From: an uncultured Sphingomonadaceae bacterium
GTDB lineage: Bacteria; Pseudomonadota; Alphaproteobacteria; Sphingomonadales; Sphingomonadaceae
Assembly: GCA_903871605.1 (NCBI GenBank)
Contig: CAIQHF010000012.1
Span: 1-64,000, forward strand
Length of the DNA: 64,000 bases
Reading direction: 5' to 3'
This document shows positions 9,038 to 17,746 of the stretch, in pieces. Under the pieces are notes generated by a model. It was not told the origin of the DNA. It did not search any database and saw only the letters and a list, made by a program, of their open reading frames with translations. The first letter of the stretch is position 1; each line of letters opens with the position of its first letter. Position numbers and translations under genes: made by a program.

Positions 9038-9703
9038 TCAGCCGGCCGCGGAGCGGCGGCCCATGATCATCGGGACGAGCGGCGCCATCTCGGCGACCGT
9101 GCGCGCGCCGAGCTCGGAGATGCGCGCGCGCCGCCAATAATCCTCGATCGCCGGCCGCCCCTGCAAGATCGGGCCGCTGTCAAAATGCGCCTCGAGCAGT
9201 TCGGCAAGCGCGAGCAGTGGGATCAACACCGCATCGGCGACGCTCGGCAGGGCGCCTGCCGCCCACAGCCAGCGCCCGACGCCGATCCGCTGGAGCGCGT
9301 CGAGCCCCCGTGCGAGCTGGTCGCGGCCATAGTCGCGCCGGCTGACGTCGGTGCACGACCCGAAGACGTGGAAGACCATGAGATGACGCAGGCCGGCGCC
9401 GATCTCGGTGTCGGCAATGCTGGTCAGCTGGCGGGCGAGCGCACGCTCGCGCGGATCGGCGGGCAGCAGCGGCGGGCCGGGCAGCGTCTCGTCGAGATAG
9501 GCGACGATCGCGCCCGATTCGCTGACCCGCCAGCCGTCGGCCTCCTCGAGCACGGGGATGCGCCGCATCGGGCTGATCGCGGCGAACTGGCCCGACGACA
9601 GACCGCCGGGCGGTGGCTCGACGGGGATATCATTCCCCTTGATGCGGCCGGCGATCAGCACGCGCTGCACGAATGGCGACAACATGAAACCATAGAGCTT
9701 CAT
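9038..9703 (-). CDS. Glutathione S-transferase family protein
   Basis: A 221-residue cytosolic GST-fold protein. The N-terminal thioredoxin-like domain begins MKLYGFMLSPFVQRVLIA and includes the glutathione-binding RIPVLEEADGWRVSESGAIV (about residues 47-66), where cis-Pro and the E-S pair are visible; an all-helical domain follows. The active-site residue is probably Ser9 in LSPF. Substrate is unknown. A strong GGAGGAGG precedes the ATG. No neighbour suggests a pathway. Confidence 0.88.
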   Translation of the reverse strand: MKLYGFMLSPFVQRVLIAGRIKGNDIPVEPPPGGLSSGQFAAISPMRRIPVLEEADGWRVSESGAIVAYLDETLPGPPLLPADPRERALARQLTSIADTEIGAGLRHLMVFHVFGSCTDVSRRDYGRDQLARGLDALQRIGVGRWLWAAGALPSVADAVLIPLLALAELLEAHFDSGPILQGRPAIEDYWRRARISELGARTVAEMAPLVPMIMGRRSAAG

Positions 9704-9739
9704 CGAACCCCCTCCTCCGGCAGCGTGCGCCGTAATCGG

Positions 9740-9982
9740 TCAGCTCAGCCCCAGCGCCGCCTTGTAGGTCTCGAGCAGCGCCTCGGCCTCGTCGCGATCA
9801 TTCTTCTCCATTTTGCGCAGGCGCACGATGGTTTTCATCGTCTTCGGATCATAGCCCGTCGATTTGGCTTCCAGATAGACGTCCTTGATGTCGTCCTGCA
9901 TGCCCTTCTTCTCTTCCTCGAGCCGTTCGATCCGCTCGATGAAGAGCCGCAGCTGGTCGGCTGCGACGTTGCCGTCACTCAT
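9740..9982 (-). CDS. GapR-like DUF2312 nucleoid-associated protein
   Basis: An 80-residue DUF2312 protein, the family of Caulobacter GapR, which encircles overtwisted DNA ahead of forks and transcription and stimulates topoisomerases. Visible features are the charged coiled-coil start ([20 protein letters not shown]), the family hallmark [20 protein letters not shown] and the C-terminal helix [10 protein letters not shown]. The length matches the family. It sits alone between a GST and the DUF1244 gene. The sequence is near-certain for the family; the topological role is by homology. Confidence 0.9.
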   Translation of the reverse strand: MSDGNVAADQLRLFIERIERLEEEKKGMQDDIKDVYLEAKSTGYDPKTMKTIVRLRKMEKNDRDEAEALLETYKAALGLS

Positions 9983-10072
9983 AAGTCCCCGCTCCCGATT
10001 CGGTGTGAGGCGGCGGGATAGAGGAGCGGGTTGCAGGGCTCAAGTGCTGCTCGGCATCTGCACCGTTCCCCT

Positions 10073-10369
10073 CTACGCCGGGTTGCGCTTGAGGCTCTCG
10101 GCCATGCGCGCGAGCTGCTCGGGCGTCGCCTCGCTCTGGTGGGCAGCCTTCCACGCGGCATAGGGCATGCCGTACACCGCCTCGCGGCCCTGATCCTTCG
10201 AGATCGTTCCGGCGGAGGCCTCCGCGGTCCAGTCGCCGAGGCAGTTGCGGCAGAAGCCGGCAAGCCCCATCAGGTCGATATTCTCCGCATCCGAGCGGTG
10301 GCGCAGATGTGCGACCAGCCGTCGATACACGGCGGCGGCAATGCGATCGTCGACGTCTTCGAGCTGCAT
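10073..10369 (-). CDS. DUF1244 family protein
   Basis: A 98-residue protein of the small DUF1244 family, recognised from MGLAGFCRNCLGDW in the middle and the following GREAVYGMPYAAWKA. The two conserved Cys in FCRNCL could bind a metal or be redox active; no function has been established to my knowledge. The ATG has GAGAGA upstream; the frame stays open into the pyruvate-kinase complement but that part is not real. It diverges from the pyruvate kinase gene. Confidence 0.88.
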   Translation of the reverse strand: MQLEDVDDRIAAAVYRRLVAHLRHRSDAENIDLMGLAGFCRNCLGDWTAEASAGTISKDQGREAVYGMPYAAWKAAHQSEATPEQLARMAESLKRNPA

Positions 10370-10447
10370 ACTATCTCTCTCGGGTTGATCTGATGGCGTG
10401 GTGGCGTATGGGGCATCGCTCGCTTGCGCTACAAGGATTTCCCCCCG

Positions 10448-11920
10448 ATGCCGACCCGCACGAGCGTCTTCGCGCCCCGCCGCCGCAAGGTCCGCGTGCT
10501 CGCCACGCTGGGCCCCGCGAGCCGCACGCCCGAGATGATCGCCACGCTGTTCAAGGCCGGCGCCGACGCGTTCCGCGTCAACATGAGCCACGGTCAGCAC
10601 GACGATCACGCGCTGGCGATCGCCACGATCCGCGGGCTGGAAAAGCGGTTCGGCCGCCCGACGACGATTCTCGCCGACCTGCAGGGCCCCAAGCTGCGCG
10701 TCGGCACCTTCGCCGAGGGTCTGGTGAGCCTCAAGACCGGCGCGCTGTTCCGGCTCGATCGCGATCCCGCACCCGGTGACGACCAGCGCGTATGTCTCCC
10801 GCACCGGGAGATATTCGAGGCGCTCGAGGCCGGCACGCGGCTGTTGCTCGACGACGGCAAGCTGGTGCTGCGCGTGCAGTCGGTCGACGGCGGGGAGATC
10901 GTCACGCGCGTCGAGGTCGGCGGTGCGCTGTCCAATCACAAGGGCGTCAACGTACCCGACGTGGTGGTACCGCTGCCCGCGCTCACGGCCAAGGATCGCG
11001 CCGATCTCGCCTTCGCGCTCGAACAGGAGGTCGACTGGATCGCGCTCAGCTTCGTCCAGCGGCCCGACGACGTCGCCGACGCGCGCCGGCTGATCGGCGG
11101 CCGCGCGGCGCTGCTCTCCAAGATCGAGAAACCCGCAGCGATCGACCGGCTCGAGGAGATTGTCGAACTCTCCGACGCGGTCATGGTCGCGCGCGGCGAC
11201 CTCGGCGTCGAGCTGCCGCCCGAGCAGGTGCCGCCGCTGCAGAAGCGCATCGTCGAGACCGCACGGCGGCTGGGCCGCCCGGTGGTTGTCGCGACGCAGA
11301 TGCTCGAATCGATGATCAAGTCGCCCTCGCCGACGCGCGCCGAGGTCTCCGACGTCGCGACCGCGATCTACGACGGGGCGGACGCGATCATGCTCTCGGC
11401 CGAATCGGCGGCCGGCGACTGGCCCGAGGAAGCGGTCGCGATGATGGACCGCATCGCCTGCTCGGTGGAAAGCGATCCCGCCTATAAGGCACGGCTCCAC
11501 TTCACCGAGACGCATCCCGACGCGACCACCGCCGACGCGCTCGCCGCCGCCGCGGCGCACATCGCCGAGACGGTGTCGGCGACCGCGATCATCTGCTTCA
11601 CCACCTCGGGTTCGACCGCGCGCCGCGTGGCACGCGAGCGGCCGGGCGTGCCGTTGCTCGTCCTCACCCCCGACCAGCGCACCGCACGGCGACTCGGGCT
11701 ACTGTGGGGGGCGCATGCGGTCCACACGCGCGACGTCGCCGATTTCGAGGAGATGGTCGCCAAGTCCAAGCGCATGGCGCTGCGCGCGGGGGTCGCCAGG
11801 GGCGGCGACGCCGTTGTGCTGATGGCGGGCGTGCCGTTCGGGACGCCGGGCGCGACCAACGTGGTGCATGTCGCGCGGCTGAGCGGCGACGAGCTCAAAG
11901 CTTATAAGAGCGAGGACTGA
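10448..11920 (+). CDS. pyk: Pyruvate kinase
   Basis: Converts phosphoenolpyruvate and ADP to pyruvate and ATP, the last step of glycolysis/Entner-Doudoroff. The 490-residue protein has KVRVLATLGPAS and FRVNMSHG at the N-terminus, ADLQGPKLRVG, the active-site loops LLSKIEKPAAI and VMVARGDLGVELP, and the signature TQMLESMIKSPSPTRAEVSD with DAIMLSAESAAGDWP. The ATG at 10448 is the conventional start; a TTG at 10424 would add eight residues. It converges with the HAD gene across a type A repeat. Confidence 0.95.
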   Translation: MPTRTSVFAPRRRKVRVLATLGPASRTPEMIATLFKAGADAFRVNMSHGQHDDHALAIATIRGLEKRFGRPTTILADLQGPKLRVGTFAEGLVSLKTGALFRLDRDPAPGDDQRVCLPHREIFEALEAGTRLLLDDGKLVLRVQSVDGGEIVTRVEVGGALSNHKGVNVPDVVVPLPALTAKDRADLAFALEQEVDWIALSFVQRPDDVADARRLIGGRAALLSKIEKPAAIDRLEEIVELSDAVMVARGDLGVELPPEQVPPLQKRIVETARRLGRPVVVATQMLESMIKSPSPTRAEVSDVATAIYDGADAIMLSAESAAGDWPEEAVAMMDRIACSVESDPAYKARLHFTETHPDATTADALAAAAAHIAETVSATAIICFTTSGSTARRVARERPGVPLLVLTPDQRTARRLGLLWGAHAVHTRDVADFEEMVAKSKRMALRAGVARGGDAVVLMAGVPFGTPGATNVVHVARLSGDELKAYKSED

Positions 11921-11996
11921 CCGTTCCCCGGTGAAGGCCGGGGCCCAGTCCCGGAGCGCGTGGCGGGCGCGGCGTTTCGACCGGAACGCCGGGGAA
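11921..11996. repeat. REP-like dispersed palindromic repeat, type A (full copy)
   Basis: Inverted arms CCGTTCCCCGGTGAAGGCCG and GGAACGCCGGGGAACT face each other between the convergent pyk and HAD genes. It fills the whole gap and probably forms hairpins in both transcripts, so it may act as a bidirectional terminator. Confidence 0.65.
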
Positions 11997-12644
11997 CTAG
12001 AGGAGGGCGAATCCTTCGAGCGCGCGGCGGAGCGTCCCCGCATCCTCAAACCGGTGTCCGACGAACCCGGCACGCTCTCCCGCCGCGACATTGTCCGCGC
12101 GGTCGTCGACGAACAGCGCCTCGCCCGGCGCCAATCCGAAGCGCTCCAGCGCGAGCGCGTAGATCGCCGGATCGGGTTTGATCAGCCTGACCTCGCCCGA
12201 GACCAGAATGTCGCGGAACGGCGCGAACAGGGCGGCCTCGCGCACGCGGAACGGCGGCCAGAATTCGTGGCTGAAATTGGTGAGCGCAAAGAGCGGCACG
12301 GCGCGCGTATCGAGATCGGCGACGATCGCCGCCATGCCGGGGATCACCGCGCCGATCTGCTCGTCGAAGCGCTCGCCCCACAGGCGGATGGCGGCGGCCT
12401 CGTCGGGATATCGCGCGATCAGCTCGGCCGACGTCTCCGCGAACGGGCGTCCCGCGTCATGCTGGAGATGCCATTCGAGCGTTGCCACCTGGCCCAGGAA
12501 GCGATCGAGCCGCGCGGGCTCGACGATATGACGTGCAAAGAAGGCGCGCGGATTCCAGTCGACAAGCACGTTGCCGACGTCGAATACCACGCTTGTCGGC
12601 CGCGTCGCACGGGGCGCGCCCGGACTTTCAGGCAGGCCCGTCAT
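11997..12644 (-). CDS. HAD-superfamily hydrolase, YihX-like
   Basis: A 215-residue HAD subfamily IA phosphatase. Motif I is VVFDVGNVLVDWN (nucleophile D22), motif II TNFS, motif III lysine in RLIKPDPAIY and motif IV FVDDRADNV. The second motif-I Asp is replaced (DVGN rather than DxD), as in the YihX/HAD-IA group that dephosphorylates sugar phosphates. A C1/C2a-type helical cap lies between motifs I and II. The ATG at MTGLPE was chosen; earlier starts run into the L36 region. Substrate is unknown. Confidence 0.9.
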   Translation of the reverse strand: MTGLPESPGAPRATRPTSVVFDVGNVLVDWNPRAFFARHIVEPARLDRFLGQVATLEWHLQHDAGRPFAETSAELIARYPDEAAAIRLWGERFDEQIGAVIPGMAAIVADLDTRAVPLFALTNFSHEFWPPFRVREAALFAPFRDILVSGEVRLIKPDPAIYALALERFGLAPGEALFVDDRADNVAAGERAGFVGHRFEDAGTLRRALEGFALL

Positions 12645-12663
12645 CGTCGACGGACCGACCGGA

Positions 12664-12789
12664 TCAGCCCTGGCGGGCCTTGAAGCGGCGGTTGGTCTTG
12701 TTGATGACGTAGGTGCGGCCACGGCGCCGGATCACGCGGTTGTCGCGGTGACGGCCCTTGAGCGACTTGAGCGAATTGCGGATTTTCAT
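12664..12789 (-). CDS. rpmJ: 50S ribosomal protein L36, B-type (zinc-free)
   Basis: A 41-residue ribosomal protein, [14 protein letters not shown] at the start and [15 protein letters not shown] at the end. It has none of the zinc-binding Cys/His of classical L36 and contains the insertion typical of the YkgO/B-type paralogue. Alphaproteobacteria generally carry this form as their only L36. It has an ATG start and a TGA stop, and lies 19 bases upstream of the HAD gene on the same strand. Confidence 0.95.
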   Translation of the reverse strand: MKIRNSLKSLKGRHRDNRVIRRRGRTYVINKTNRRFKARQG

Positions 12790-13004
12790 GGGCGTCGCCC
12801 TACTTCTCTTTCTGCGGCTGTACGCCTGGAAAAACGAGGCGCCCGCCTATGAGAGGAGCATCCCCGAGTCAAGCCCGAGCCCGACAAAACACACCGTTCA
12901 CCCTCGCGAAAGGTGCGACGGATGAAGCAAAATGCGCGTCAGGGCGTTACGCACCTGAACCGACTCGTCCGCGCGTCCTGCGCGTTTTTCCGAATGAGGC
13001 ACCT

Positions 13005-13646
13005 ATGGTCATGTCGCGCAGCTCTGCTCTCCGTCTCGCCTCCACCGGCCTCGCCCTGGGCGCCGCGCTCGCGCTCGCGGGCTGCGATACCGCCCAGCCC
13101 GTGCAGGTCACGCGCTTCCACCTCGCGCAGCCGATCGCACCGGGCAGCTTCACCGTCGAGACGGCACCGATGGCGGGCCCTGGCGCGCAGATGGCGGCGG
13201 ACAGTATCGAGCTCTCGACCTATAACGACATCGTCGCGGGCGAATTGGTGCATCTGGGCTTCACCCGCGCGCCCGACGTGGCGTCGTCCGAGCTCGTCGT
13301 CACCGTCGCGGTCGATCGCGGCGCGCGCCCCGATCCACGCCCGCACGGTGCGGCGCTGAGCGTCGGCATCGGCGGGGGGAGCTTCGGCCGGCACGGCGGC
13401 TTCGGCGGCGATGTCGGCGGCACCGTGCCGATCGGCGACCATCAGGAGCGCTTCCTCGTCGGCACGCGGATGCGCGTGCAGATCAAGCGCCGCTCGGACG
13501 GCACCGCGATCTGGGAAGGGCGCGCGCAGACCGAGGCCCGTGGCCAGGCGCCCGACGCCTCGCCGCAGGCGGCCGCGGCAAAGCTCGCGCACGCGCTGTT
13601 CGTGGGCTTCCCCGGCGAATCGGGGCGCTCTATCACGGTGAAATGA
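13005..13646 (+). CDS. DUF4136-like lipoprotein
   Basis: A 213-residue lipoprotein. The signal peptide ends in the lipobox LALAGC with lipidated Cys near residue 26, followed by Asp. The body fits the DUF4136 pattern: IELSTYNDIVAGELVHLGF, then SSELVVTVAVDRG and a C-terminal GTAIWEGRAQTEARG. It contains a Gly-rich stretch (GIGGGSFGRHGGFGGDVGG). The start at MVMSRSS places the signal peptide at the N-terminus; the frame is open further upstream. The stop overlaps the next gene (ATGA), suggesting coupled translation with the carboxypeptidase. Confidence 0.85.
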   Translation: MVMSRSSALRLASTGLALGAALALAGCDTAQPVQVTRFHLAQPIAPGSFTVETAPMAGPGAQMAADSIELSTYNDIVAGELVHLGFTRAPDVASSELVVTVAVDRGARPDPRPHGAALSVGIGGGSFGRHGGFGGDVGGTVPIGDHQERFLVGTRMRVQIKRRSDGTAIWEGRAQTEARGQAPDASPQAAAAKLAHALFVGFPGESGRSITVK

Positions 13647-14764
13647 CGATTCTCATTTCCGCCGCCTTCGACAGCGGCAACATCCGCCCGACCGCCATCG
13701 CCGACGATCAGGTCACGCTCGAGATCGAGCACGACAAGGATTCGGACTTCTACCAGTGGTTCCACTTCCGTGCGCTTGGCGTGCGCGGTCGGCCGGTAAG
13801 CTATGCGATCGCCAATGCCGGCGGTTCGGCCTATCCGGGCGGCTGGGAGAATTATCATCCCTGCTGGTCCGACGACCGCGTCACCTGGCGCCGCGTCGCC
13901 GACAGCGCCTATGCCGATGGCGTGCTGCGCTTCACGCACGAGGCGGCGGGCGACGCCGTGTGGTTCGCCTATTTCGCCCCGTATTCGATGGAGCGGCACC
14001 ACGATCTCGTGGCACAGGTCGCCGAGATGCCGGGCGTGACGCTGACCTCGCTCGGGCGGACGCTCGACGGACGCGAGATGGATTGCCTGACGCTCGGCGA
14101 GGGTCCGCTGAAGCTCTGGCTCTATGCCCGCCAGCATCCTGGCGAATCGATGGCGGAATGGTGGATGGAGGGCGCGCTCGAGGCGCTGACCGACGCGGCC
14201 GATCCGATCGCCCGCTCGCTCCGCCAAAAGGCGACCTTCCACATCGTTCCCAACATGAACCCCGACGGCAGCTATCGCGGCCATCTGCGCACCAATGCCG
14301 CGGGCGTGAACCTCAACCGCGAATGGCACGAGCCGACGCCGGAGCGCTCGCCCGAAGTGCTGTGCGTCCGCAACGCGATGGATGCAACCGGCGTGGACTT
14401 CGCGATGGACGTGCATGGCGACGAGGCGATCGCGGCGGTTTTCCTCGCCGGCTTCGAGGGCATACCCTCGCTTACCGGGACGCAATCCGCTCTCTATGCG
14501 CGCTATCAGGACGCGCTGGTCGCGCGGACGCCCGATTTCCAGAAGGCCAAGGGCTATGGCACCACCCCCAAGGGCCGCGCCAACCTGGCGATGTCGACCA
14601 ACCAGCTGGCCGAGCGATTCGGCTGCGTCGCGATGACGCTCGAGATGCCCTTCAAGGACAATGACGACCTGCCCGATCCCGAATATGGCTGGTCGCCCGA
14701 GCGATCGAAGCAGCTGGCGCGCGATTGCCTCGGCGCGCTCCACGACATCATCGGCGCGCTCTGA
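13643..14764 (+). CDS. M14-family zinc carboxypeptidase (cytosolic carboxypeptidase-like)
   Basis: A 373-residue M14 metallopeptidase of the CCP/AGBL-like bacterial group. An N-terminal beta domain (DSDFYQWFHFRALGVRG) is followed by the catalytic domain: zinc ligands in RQHPGESMAEWWMEG, third ligand in DFAMDVHGDE, substrate-binding NMNPDGSYRGHLRTN and NLNREW, and the catalytic Glu in VAMTLEMPFKDN. There is no signal peptide, so it acts in the cytoplasm, possibly trimming peptides such as recycled murein peptides. It is coupled to the lipoprotein gene by ATGA. Confidence 0.9.
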   Translation: MTILISAAFDSGNIRPTAIADDQVTLEIEHDKDSDFYQWFHFRALGVRGRPVSYAIANAGGSAYPGGWENYHPCWSDDRVTWRRVADSAYADGVLRFTHEAAGDAVWFAYFAPYSMERHHDLVAQVAEMPGVTLTSLGRTLDGREMDCLTLGEGPLKLWLYARQHPGESMAEWWMEGALEALTDAADPIARSLRQKATFHIVPNMNPDGSYRGHLRTNAAGVNLNREWHEPTPERSPEVLCVRNAMDATGVDFAMDVHGDEAIAAVFLAGFEGIPSLTGTQSALYARYQDALVARTPDFQKAKGYGTTPKGRANLAMSTNQLAERFGCVAMTLEMPFKDNDDLPDPEYGWSPERSKQLARDCLGALHDIIGAL

Positions 14765-14915
14765 CCCCGCTTCACCCGCATCCTCATTGCCACACAGACC
14801 CGGATCCGACGGCGGCAACCACGGCGCCCACCCTGCCGACCCGACGAGATGCCAACCGACGCTGGCAAGACGCGGGATGGCGGGTTAGGGCAGGCCATAT
14901 CACGCCGGAGAACCC

Positions 14916-15602
14916 ATGCCCCGCCTCGTCCTGATCCGCCACGGCCAGTCCGCCTGGAACCTCGAAAACCGCTTCACCGGCTGGTGGGACGTCAACCTCA
15001 CCGACAAGGGCATCGAGGAGGCCAAGGCGGCGGGGCGGCTGCTCGCCGAAAAGGGCTTCGACTTCGACCGTTGCTTCACGAGCGTTCAGACGCGCGCGAT
15101 CAAGACGCTCAACATCGCGCTCGAGGAGATGGGGCGGCTGTGGCTCCCGGTCGAGAAGGACTGGCACCTCAACGAGCGCCATTATGGCGGGCTGACCGGG
15201 CTCGACAAGGCCGAGACCGCGGCCAAGCATGGCGATGAGCAGGTCAAGATCTGGCGCCGCAGCTTCGACATCCCGCCGCCGGTACTCGAGGCGGGCTCGG
15301 CGTTCGATCTGTCGACGGATCGCCGCTACGCCGGCATCGCCATTCCGGCGACCGAAAGCCTCAAGGATACGATCGCGCGCGTGCTGCCCTATTGGGAGCA
15401 GACGATCGCGCCGGTGCTCAAGGCCGGCGCGCGCGTCGTGATCTCGGCGCACGGCAATTCGCTGCGCGCGCTGGTCAAGCACCTGTCGGGCATTGCCGAC
15501 GACGAAATCGTCAGCCTCGAGATCCCGACCGGCCAGCCGATCGTCTTCGAGCTCGACGCATCGCTCACCACGACCGACCGTTATTATCTGAGCGAGCGGT
15601 AA
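14916..15602 (+). CDS. gpmA: 2,3-bisphosphoglycerate-dependent phosphoglycerate mutase
   Basis: Interconverts 3- and 2-phosphoglycerate via a phosphohistidine. The 228-residue protein has the catalytic [20 protein letters not shown] (His9), [14 protein letters not shown] with the general acid Glu, [17 protein letters not shown] and the second His in [16 protein letters not shown]. Length and start match the dPGM family. The 150 bases upstream contain no gene. It precedes purE on the same strand. Confidence 0.96.
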   Translation: MPRLVLIRHGQSAWNLENRFTGWWDVNLTDKGIEEAKAAGRLLAEKGFDFDRCFTSVQTRAIKTLNIALEEMGRLWLPVEKDWHLNERHYGGLTGLDKAETAAKHGDEQVKIWRRSFDIPPPVLEAGSAFDLSTDRRYAGIAIPATESLKDTIARVLPYWEQTIAPVLKAGARVVISAHGNSLRALVKHLSGIADDEIVSLEIPTGQPIVFELDASLTTTDRYYLSER

Positions 15603-15702
15603 GCCCCCTCCCCCAGAGCGGGAAGCAGCGGCAATCGCAATTGCCTCGCCGCCGCCCCGCCGCTAAGCCCTCCGCTTCCTTTTGCTCGGGCCTTTCACGC
15701 CG

Positions 15703-16188
15703 ATGACCACTTCGCCGCTTATCGGCATCATCATGGGCAGCCGCTCCGACTGGGAGACGATGCGCCACGCCGCCGAGACGCTCGACGCGCTCGGCGTCGC
15801 GCACGAGGCGAAGGTCGTCTCCGCGCACCGTACCCCCGATCGGCTGTACGACTATGCCAAGGGTGCCCAGGGGCGCGGGCTCAAGGTGGTGATCGCGGGG
15901 GCGGGCGGCGCCGCGCACCTGCCCGGCATGTGCGCCGCGATGACGCCGCTGCCCGTGCTCGGCGTGCCGATCGAATCGAAGGCGCTCTCCGGCATGGACA
16001 GCCTGCTGTCGATCGTCCAGATGCCCGCCGGCGTTCCCGTCGGCACACTCGCGATCGGCAAGGCGGGTGCGGTCAACGCCGCATTGCTCGCTGCCGCGAT
16101 CCTCGCCAACGGCGACGCCGCGCTGGCCGGCCGCCTCGCGGACTGGCGTGCCCGCCAGACGCAATCGGTGGGCGAAGCGCCCGAATGA
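15703..16188 (+). CDS. purE: N5-carboxyaminoimidazole ribonucleotide mutase PurE
   Basis: Class I PurE, which rearranges N5-CAIR to CAIR in purine synthesis. The 161-residue protein shows [12 protein letters not shown], the CO2-shift histidine in [10 protein letters not shown] and [12 protein letters not shown]. The ATG at MTTSPL was chosen over a TTG seven codons upstream. The stop overlaps the purK start (ATGA), as expected for partners acting in sequence. Confidence 0.96.
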   Translation: MTTSPLIGIIMGSRSDWETMRHAAETLDALGVAHEAKVVSAHRTPDRLYDYAKGAQGRGLKVVIAGAGGAAHLPGMCAAMTPLPVLGVPIESKALSGMDSLLSIVQMPAGVPVGTLAIGKAGAVNAALLAAAILANGDAALAGRLADWRARQTQSVGEAPE

Positions 16189-17255
16189 TCGTCCCGCCCG
16201 GCTCGACGATCGGCATCATCGGCGGCGGGCAACTCGGCCGGATGCTCGCCATCGCCGGCGCGAATCTGGGCTATCGCAGCCACGTCTTCGCGCCCGAGGC
16301 GACCGGCCCGGCCGCCGAAGTCGCCGCGACCTGGACGCGCGGCGCCTATGACGACGCGCATGCGCTGAGAGGCTTCGCCGAGGCGTGCGACGTCGTCACC
16401 TACGAGTTCGAAAACCTGCCGGTCGAGGCGCTGGGCGTGAGCGAGGGGGTGCGGCCGTTCCACCCGTCGGTCGAGGCGCTCAGGATCGCGCAGGATCGCG
16501 CGCTCGAAAAGGCGTTCGCCGGGCGACATGGCCTGCCCACCGCGCGCTGGACCGCGGTCGCCTCGCTCGCCGAGTTGCGGGACGCGATCGCCGAGATCGG
16601 CGCGCCGGCGATCCTCAAGACGCGGCGCTTCGGCTATGACGGCAAGGGCCAGGCGCGGCTGCACGCCGCTGCCGACGACGACGCCGCCGACGCATGGCGG
16701 ACGATCGGCGGCCAGCCCGCGGTGCTCGAGGGCTTCGTGCGCTTCGAGGTCGAATATTCGGTGCTGATCGCGCGGACCGCCGACGGGCGCAGCGTCGCCT
16801 GGGATCCGGTCACCAACGTGCATGACGACGGCATCCTGGCACGCTCGAGCGTGCCGCCGTCGGGCGTTGTCGCGGCACAGGCCGATGCCGCGATCGCGCA
16901 CACCCGCCGGCTCGCCGATGCGCTCGGCTATGTCGGCGTGATGGCGGTCGAATATTTCGCAGGTGCCGATGGCCCGATCTTCAACGAGATGGCGCCGCGC
17001 GTGCACAATTCGGGACATTGGACGATCGAGGGGGCGGTCACCTCGCAATTCGAGAACCATGTCCGCGCGATCTGCGGGCTGCCGCTCGGATCGACCGCGC
17101 TGACTGGCCGCGCGGTCGCGATGGACAATCTGATCGGAAACGCCGCCGAGCGCTGGCCAACGATCCTCGCCGAGCCCGAGGCGCATCTCCACCTCTACGG
17201 CAAGACGATCCGGCCGGGCCGCAAGATGGGGCATGTGACGCGGGTGAAGCGGTAA
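16185..17255 (+). CDS. purK: N5-carboxyaminoimidazole ribonucleotide synthase PurK
   Basis: ATP-grasp ligase making N5-CAIR from AIR, bicarbonate and ATP. The 356-residue protein starts with the dinucleotide-like [17 protein letters not shown], has the ATP-grasp lysine in [16 protein letters not shown] and the metal-binding end [15 protein letters not shown]. The start is set by the four-base overlap with purE. A type D repeat follows, between purK and a convergent gene. Confidence 0.96.
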   Translation: MIVPPGSTIGIIGGGQLGRMLAIAGANLGYRSHVFAPEATGPAAEVAATWTRGAYDDAHALRGFAEACDVVTYEFENLPVEALGVSEGVRPFHPSVEALRIAQDRALEKAFAGRHGLPTARWTAVASLAELRDAIAEIGAPAILKTRRFGYDGKGQARLHAAADDDAADAWRTIGGQPAVLEGFVRFEVEYSVLIARTADGRSVAWDPVTNVHDDGILARSSVPPSGVVAAQADAAIAHTRRLADALGYVGVMAVEYFAGADGPIFNEMAPRVHNSGHWTIEGAVTSQFENHVRAICGLPLGSTALTGRAVAMDNLIGNAAERWPTILAEPEAHLHLYGKTIRPGRKMGHVTRVKR

Positions 17256-17270
17256 GGCTGCCTGCGCCGC

Positions 17271-17387
17271 AAAGCCCTTTCGCTTGAGGGATAGGGTTGG
17301 GTGAGGGTGGCCGACCTTCGCGGTAGGACGCGACGCTGCCGCGTCGCTCCCCCTCACCCTGACCCTCTCCCCGTCGGGGAGAGGGAG
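17271..17387. repeat. Dispersed palindromic repeat, type D
   Basis: Two facing arms, GGGATAGGGTTGGGTGAGGG and CCCTCACCCTGACCCTCTCC, with an extra hairpin TCCCCGTCGGGGA. The same design recurs at 52790-52903. Located between convergent genes, it could terminate both transcripts. Confidence 0.65.
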
Positions 17388-17403
17388 GTCTGCCGCGACG
17401 CGC

Positions 17404-17709
17404 TTACGCCTTGCGCGTCGCCTTGACCGGGAACTTGCCGAACGCGCCGGTGTCGATCGTGCCTTCCATGACGTCGCCGGCAAGCGCGCCTTCGACGGTC
17501 AGCGTCATCGGGAACGGCACCTTGAGTTCCATCTTGAAGCTGACCTGATCGCCCGTCACCTGCCCGTCGGTGACGTCGAGCGAGCCCAGCGTGCCGCTGT
17601 TGGTTCCCGCGAAGCTGCCGTCGGGCTTGCTGGTCAGCGTCAACACCGAGGTCTGCTCGCCCATCGGCGACTGCGCGACGCAATCCCACTGACCATCGAT
17701 AGCTGCCAT
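17404..17709 (-). CDS. Hypothetical small beta-rich protein
   Basis: A 101-residue protein without signal peptide or hydrophobic segment. It is built of short Gly-rich beta strands (GQWDCVAQSPMG, GSFAGTNSGTLG, GTIDTGAFGKFPVKATRKA), suggesting a lipocalin-like or swivel barrel. I do not recognise a characterised family. It sits 37 bases downstream of the M16 peptidase gene on the same strand and may be co-transcribed with it. Confidence 0.75.
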   Translation of the reverse strand: MAAIDGQWDCVAQSPMGEQTSVLTLTSKPDGSFAGTNSGTLGSLDVTDGQVTGDQVSFKMELKVPFPMTLTVEGALAGDVMEGTIDTGAFGKFPVKATRKA

Positions 17710-17746
17710 GACGCGATCCTTTCCGTTTACGTTAGTTTGAAGCCTC

